Source: an uncultured Lachnospiraceae bacterium | GTDB lineage: Bacteria > Bacillota > Clostridia > Lachnospirales > Lachnospiraceae | DNA: 64,000 nt | Reading direction: 5' to 3' | Assembly: GCA_910588215.1 (NCBI GenBank) | Contig: CAJUQJ010000011.1 | Coordinates: forward strand, 47,932-111,931 | Shown here: piece after piece, positions 60,033-64,000 of the stretch | Numbering within the stretch: the stretch's first letter is position 1 | How the letters are laid out: each line of letters opens with the position of its first letter | Translations under genes and position numbers: made by a program | The notes under the pieces: model-generated | Seen by the model: the letters and a program-made list of their open reading frames with translations, nothing else | The model's database searches: none | What the model was told of the DNA's origin: nothing

Positions 60033-61133
60033 CTACTTCAGTTCCCGTTCTGCCACTTCCAGTGCCCTGCCGATTACCTTATCCATGTCATAGTACCGAT
60101 ACTCGCCAAGCCTGCCTCCGAAGACCACATTCTTCTCTTTCGCCGCAAGCTTCCTATATGCCTCGTACACTGCATTATTTCTTTCGTCATTGATCGGGTA
60201 ATAGGGTTCTTCGCCCTGATGCCATTCACTCGGATATTCCCTGGAGATAACGGTCTTTTGCTGTTTTCCAAACTCAAAATGCTTATGCTCTATGATCCTT
60301 GTATAAGGCACATCTCGTTCCGTGTAATTCACTACCGCATTTCCCTGGTAATTATCGCAGTCCAAAATCTCATGTTCAAAACGGACCATTCTATATGCGA
60401 GCACACCTTCACAATAGTCGAAATACCGGTCGATCTGTCCTGTATAGATGACCCTCTCTGCCATAGCGTTAAGTTCCATCCTGTGTTCTAAATAATCGAT
60501 ACCCAGCTTTATCTCAGTATTCTCCAGCATTTTCTTGATCATTGCCGTATACCCGCCAATGGGAATGCCCTGATACCTGTCATTGAAATAATTATTATCA
60601 TAGGTAAAACGGAGCGGCAGCCGCTTGATGATAAACGCAGGCAGTTCTCTGCAATCACGTCCCCACTGCTTTTCCGTATATCCTTTTATAAGCTTCCGAT
60701 ATACATCCTCTCCCACCAGCGAAAGAGCTTGCTCTTCCAAATTCTTCGGCTCTGTTATCTTCAATCCTGCAATCTGTCCGGCTATTATCTCTTTAGCTTC
60801 CTGCGGCATTCTGATGTTCCACATCTTACTGAATGTGTTCATGTTGAAGGGCAGATTGTACAGTTCGTTCTGATACACCGCCATAGGGGAATTGATGTAA
60901 TTGTTAAACTCCGCAAACCGATTTATATAATCCCATATCCTTTTGTCTGAGGTATGGAATATATGAGCTCCATATTCATGCACCTGGATTCCCGATATCT
61001 CTTTCGTGTAAATATTGCCGGCTATATGATCCCGTCTATCTATTACCAAACAGCTTTTTCCTTTTCTGGCCGCTTCATATGCAAACACCGCGCCATACAG
61101 CCCGGCGCCTACGATCAGATAATCATATTTCAT
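60033..61133 (-). CDS. glf: UDP-galactopyranose mutase
   Basis: Flavoenzyme converting UDP-galactopyranose to UDP-galactofuranose. 366 residues. The FAD-binding N-terminus is YDYLIVGAGLYGAVFAYEAARKGKSCLVID. The conserved GAHIFHTSDKRIWDYINRF, EKQWGRDCRELPAFIIKRLPLRFTYDNNYFNDRYQGIPIGGYT and C-terminal VFGGRLGEYRYYDMDKVI are all Glf signatures. The ATG at 61133 overlaps the preceding glycosyltransferase stop by 11 bases. The longer frame to 61226 lies inside that gene and is rejected. Confidence 0.97.
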   Translation of the reverse strand: MKYDYLIVGAGLYGAVFAYEAARKGKSCLVIDRRDHIAGNIYTKEISGIQVHEYGAHIFHTSDKRIWDYINRFAEFNNYINSPMAVYQNELYNLPFNMNTFSKMWNIRMPQEAKEIIAGQIAGLKITEPKNLEEQALSLVGEDVYRKLIKGYTEKQWGRDCRELPAFIIKRLPLRFTYDNNYFNDRYQGIPIGGYTAMIKKMLENTEIKLGIDYLEHRMELNAMAERVIYTGQIDRYFDYCEGVLAYRMVRFEHEILDCDNYQGNAVVNYTERDVPYTRIIEHKHFEFGKQQKTVISREYPSEWHQGEEPYYPINDERNNAVYEAYRKLAAKEKNVVFGGRLGEYRYYDMDKVIGRALEVAERELK

Positions 61134-62931
61134 CTGTCTGTTCTCCAATCTCAAGATATTTTTCCCAAAACGCAAGCTGTCTGATTTCATTCCCACGCTC
61201 GATATAGCTCCGCTTTGCTTTTTCATATTTGGTCAGAATGGCAAACATCATTCCCAGTACTTCAAATCCCTGCTTGATAAAGGTCCATCTGCTCCTGTGT
61301 GTGACAAACCCCTTATTCTCCACAATGTCATAGAACAGGATCGTCTTTGCCCTCCAGACAAATTCAGGTCTCGCTTTTGCCATTGGCACTGTTCGCACAT
61401 GCTTTGCAGGAAGCAGATATCCGTTAAAGGTTATTCTTCGCACTGCCTCATGCAGAAAGGAGTGTGTCTCTTTGCATCCTCTTTCATATTCCTTATAGAA
61501 GAACGGCACTTCCAACTGCTCCGCCATAGTTGCCTTGTAACCGGATCCCATGATCTCTCCGTGGAGCTGTTGTGCATCCGTCTGTTCCAGAAAATCAATC
61601 CCTTTCAGGAAATCCCGTATTCCCTGCATATACAGCGCCACGTTCTTATACCTGTACAGATATCCTTCTCTCTTATATTCCTTCAGGAGATCCCGGATCA
61701 GTTCCTTCCTGCCCCATTTCGGAAAGTGGAAGCTGTTGTCTATCAGCCTGTTACGAATGATATAATATTCCAAAAAGGAAGAATACTTGTTCTCAAAGGG
61801 TTCATGCCAGACACAGATTCCGTTCATCAGTATCAGTGTTTTCATATTGCGCAGACCGTACTCCAGATCATCGCCGCGTATGAAAATGGGCAGCGGCAGG
61901 TTATCCGGCCTGACAATCTCCATTGGAAAGCAACAATACCACCAAGCATTATATTCCCGGTATTCCTCTTGTTCATTGATCAGGCAGTTCTGCCACACCC
62001 GCAGATCCAAATCTGTCTTAAGCGCAACCAGATTGCCCGCATTCCAGGAAGCGCCCGACTCGATTTGCACGTTCCGCTGATCGGACCGCAGCATGGCACC
62101 ACCGATAAAAGCCGACATATATTCCTCTTTTACAAGGGCCAGAACCGCAGCTGTCCGCAGCAGAGAAGCCGTGTCAACTACCACATCGTCATCCATCAGC
62201 AATGCATGTGTGATGCACTTATCCGGCTGCTTTAAGATCTCTATCAGTCCTCTTGTAAATCCCCCCGCGCCACCCGCATTTTTATTGCGGACGATATGTA
62301 CCCTTTCACTCTCAAGACCGTATTTCTCTAAAGTCTGCCCATTGTCTGAGATAAACACTTCCACTCTGTCATACAGTGGACTGGTCGGATTTTCTATAAT
62401 ATCCTGATTCAGCAGCCTGACATTATCACACACATATTTTTCCCGTTTATAGGTACATATCACAATTCCCAGCTTTACGGGATGTATTTTATCCTTCTCT
62501 ATCTCTGTGGCATAATAGCCCCCATAAAATTTTGCGCCCTCTTCAACAGCTTCTAATCGAAAGAAAAACATACCCTTCGTTTCCTCCGGATATTCCATCA
62601 CGACCTCTGTCCGTCTGTCCGTATCCACGGTGATATTCTTCAGTTCTCTTTCCACATATCTTTCATCTATTTTCTGTTTCCAGCAAAGACTTACATTAAA
62701 TTTCCCCAGCAGAAACAGCGTAAGCTTTATGGTGCCTACGTTCGTATACTTCGTCCATTTTCCGATCGTCAGGCTGTTAAAATAGGTATCTGTCGTAACA
62801 ATGCCACCCTTTTGAAATAGAATACAGATGCACTCCTCCTTGACTAAGCTCCTCTTATAGTTGGAGTGAAAATACATTTCTATATCTGTACATATTCCGT
62901 CTTTGGGCCATAAAACATCCTGAATCTTCAC
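61123..62931 (-). CDS. Galactofuranosyltransferase-like GT2 (GlfT2 type)
   Basis: About 602 residues. An N-terminal beta-rich domain (residues 1-165) precedes the GT-A domain: KLGIVICTYKREKYVCDNVRLLNQD, NKNAGGAGGFTRGL, and the catalytic LLMDDDVVVD. PIFIRGDDLEYGLRNM and ICVWHEPFENKYSSFLEYYIIRNRLI match GlfT2-type polymerases. It lies directly before glf. The start is GTG at 62931 (VKIQDVLWP) after AAGGAG with a long spacer; TTG at 62961 is less likely. Confidence 0.85.
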   Translation of the reverse strand: MKIQDVLWPKDGICTDIEMYFHSNYKRSLVKEECICILFQKGGIVTTDTYFNSLTIGKWTKYTNVGTIKLTLFLLGKFNVSLCWKQKIDERYVERELKNITVDTDRRTEVVMEYPEETKGMFFFRLEAVEEGAKFYGGYYATEIEKDKIHPVKLGIVICTYKREKYVCDNVRLLNQDIIENPTSPLYDRVEVFISDNGQTLEKYGLESERVHIVRNKNAGGAGGFTRGLIEILKQPDKCITHALLMDDDVVVDTASLLRTAAVLALVKEEYMSAFIGGAMLRSDQRNVQIESGASWNAGNLVALKTDLDLRVWQNCLINEQEEYREYNAWWYCCFPMEIVRPDNLPLPIFIRGDDLEYGLRNMKTLILMNGICVWHEPFENKYSSFLEYYIIRNRLIDNSFHFPKWGRKELIRDLLKEYKREGYLYRYKNVALYMQGIRDFLKGIDFLEQTDAQQLHGEIMGSGYKATMAEQLEVPFFYKEYERGCKETHSFLHEAVRRITFNGYLLPAKHVRTVPMAKARPEFVWRAKTILFYDIVENKGFVTHRSRWTFIKQGFEVLGMMFAILTKYEKAKRSYIERGNEIRQLAFWEKYLEIGEQTDEI

Positions 62932-62951
62932 TTTTGTAACCGTGCTCCTTT

Positions 62952-63944
62952 CTATGTGCAAGTGCTGTCAAGACCTGCCTGAGTCTGCGTATGCCGTATG
63001 CGTGCTCTCCTGAAATTGGGAATTCCGATCCAGACGACATCGGCCAATCTTGCATCTCTGTAAGCTTCTCTGACTAGGTACTTTTCATATTTCCAATCAT
63101 AATCATCCATATGTATCACACCGAACAGCCAATTACGAAATACAATATTACAAAACATATCTATACCGTTTACTACTCTGTCTAATACACTTCCATGCAT
63201 CTTCACACATGTGATCCGGTTTCTGATTCCATAGTATTCACGCCAATCATAGCGTCGATGCGGATGTCTCTTACTATATGCTGTAGTTTTATGGTCAATC
63301 CTGGCCGTCGGTATGACCAGAAACCGTGTATATCGATTGATACGAATGGAATATTCCGTATCGTCATGCCATATAAAGTATGCACCGCAGGGCAGTCCGA
63401 CTTTACGGACCAGTGCCCTGTCGATCACCATGCCGCAAAAAGACGCTATATCACAGGCGAATGGCTGCTCTGCGTTTTTGCCTGTATAGCAGTTTTCCGA
63501 GCACTTCTTCGTCCTTAATCCCGGTCTTATCACATTTCTGCGATGAGCAGTATCTATTTCTCCGTCCGTCATTACCGCACCGGCATACGCCTGATAATCC
63601 GGATTACACTTCCTGGCATCCATGATCTTTTCCATATAATTACTGTGAAGAATCGCATCGTCGTCTATCAGCAGTATGCATTCTGTCTTCTCCCTTCCAG
63701 CTGCCTCTACTCCCCTTTCAAAACCGCCGGCGCCCCCTGTATTTTCTGCACAGGTAATGATCCCATAACGTGGATCCTTCTCTTTATGCTCCCGCAAATA
63801 CTCTGTCGTACCGTCTGTGGATGCGTTATTTACCACAATAATTTTTCTTGCTGGAACTGTCTGGTCTTCAATCTGCCCCAGACATTCTTTCAAAAGCTTC
63901 AGCCTGTTATATGTCACTACTACGACTGCGTAATCACCTGTCAT
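62952..63944 (-). CDS. GT2 glycosyltransferase, probable galactofuranosyl or rhamnosyl transferase
   Basis: 330 residues of a GT-A fold. VVVVTYNRLKLLKECLGQI, VVNNASTDGTTEYL, ENTGGAGGFERGV and LLIDDDAI (DXD) are the family hallmarks. GAYFIWHDDTEYSIRINRY and a basic C-terminus resemble GlfT1/WbbL-like enzymes that start galactofuranan or link rhamnose. It is the most upstream gene of the locus in the window and is followed by GlfT2-like and glf. ATG at 63944 follows GGAGGAACTAGATC. Confidence 0.85.
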   Translation of the reverse strand: MTGDYAVVVVTYNRLKLLKECLGQIEDQTVPARKIIVVNNASTDGTTEYLREHKEKDPRYGIITCAENTGGAGGFERGVEAAGREKTECILLIDDDAILHSNYMEKIMDARKCNPDYQAYAGAVMTDGEIDTAHRRNVIRPGLRTKKCSENCYTGKNAEQPFACDIASFCGMVIDRALVRKVGLPCGAYFIWHDDTEYSIRINRYTRFLVIPTARIDHKTTAYSKRHPHRRYDWREYYGIRNRITCVKMHGSVLDRVVNGIDMFCNIVFRNWLFGVIHMDDYDWKYEKYLVREAYRDARLADVVWIGIPNFRRARIRHTQTQAGLDSTCT

Positions 63945-64000
63945 GATCTAGTTCCTCCTGCAGTCTTTCGACACATTTCTAAAATGTGTACTTTTGCAAA

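Noticed and set aside
62931..62961. TTG start at 62961 giving an overlap with the upstream glycosyltransferase
   Set aside because: There is no ribosome binding site before it, while AAGGAG lies downstream of it and before GTG 62931. The choice remains moderate because that spacer is long.
1..64000. tRNA and rRNA genes
   Set aside because: I saw no cloverleaf or rRNA-like sequence in any intergenic region; a tRNA scan would settle this.

Overview
The window reads as chromosome of a Lachnospiraceae-type anaerobe (Clostridia). The grounds are the ilvA-ftsY-smc-rnc-acpP-plsX-rpmF-yceD-pta block, the era-yqzL-recO block, single-chain GlyRS, a minimal SufC/SufB pair, FeoAB, an ECF vitamin transporter, a giant 2-hydroxyacyl-CoA dehydratase/activase fusion, an M16C peptidase and a MetA-type homoserine acyltransferase. 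No species is claimed. Nearly all genes lie on the minus strand; the plus strand carries only tmcAL, the activase fusion and metA.

Layout. 1-9.8 kb: threonine ammonia-lyase (cut by the window edge), then cell-division, lipid and translation housekeeping genes (ftsY, smc, rnc, acpP, plsX, rpmF, yceD, pta). 10-15.3 kb: tmcAL, plsC, cls and an SMS/SUF-like Fe-S assembly pair. 15.3-18.3 kb: HPr-like protein and feoB/feoA; HPr and feoA share a duplicated upstream sequence. 18.3-22.8 kb: a nucleotide-sugar-epimerase-like protein and an ECF transporter (T, fused double ATPase, S), interrupted by a 166-bp palindromic element whose end supplies the S-component stop codon. 22.8-31 kb: scpB/scpA, a phosphoesterase, a D,D-carboxypeptidase, rpsU, alaS, glyS. 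31-40 kb: lipoproteins, recO, yqzL, era, M16C peptidase, a sigma-like protein lacking region 4, and a rhomboid-like membrane protein. 40-46.6 kb: dehydratase/activase fusion, two small genes, metA.

46.6-49.2 kb is accessory. A PAPS-reductase-like gene, a PD-(D/E)XK-type nuclease gene and an Rpn-type remnant are flanked by two imperfect direct copies of the metA 3' end exactly 2,512 bp apart. A 12-bp motif recurs just inside both copies. This is the architecture of a site-specific integrative element that has lost its integrase.

49.3-64 kb is a surface-polysaccharide locus transcribed leftward: two GT2 enzymes of galactofuranosyltransferase type, UDP-galactopyranose mutase, a WecE/WecD-like sugar aminotransferase/acetyltransferase pair around a MaoC-like protein, a polyprenyl-phosphate glycosyltransferase with an SMR flippase pair and a GT-C-like membrane protein, a small XRE regulator, a ferredoxin/FrhB-pyruvyltransferase fusion, and a Wzm/Wzt ABC exporter. 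Two of its genes contain nine-G tracts inside the reading frame, suggesting phase-variable glycan structure. The genes together fit synthesis, pyruvyl/acetamido decoration and ABC export of a galactofuranose-containing glycan.

All calls come from reading motifs and translations; no database search was run. Promoters and terminators are visual matches to sigma-A boxes and hairpin-plus-T-run patterns.
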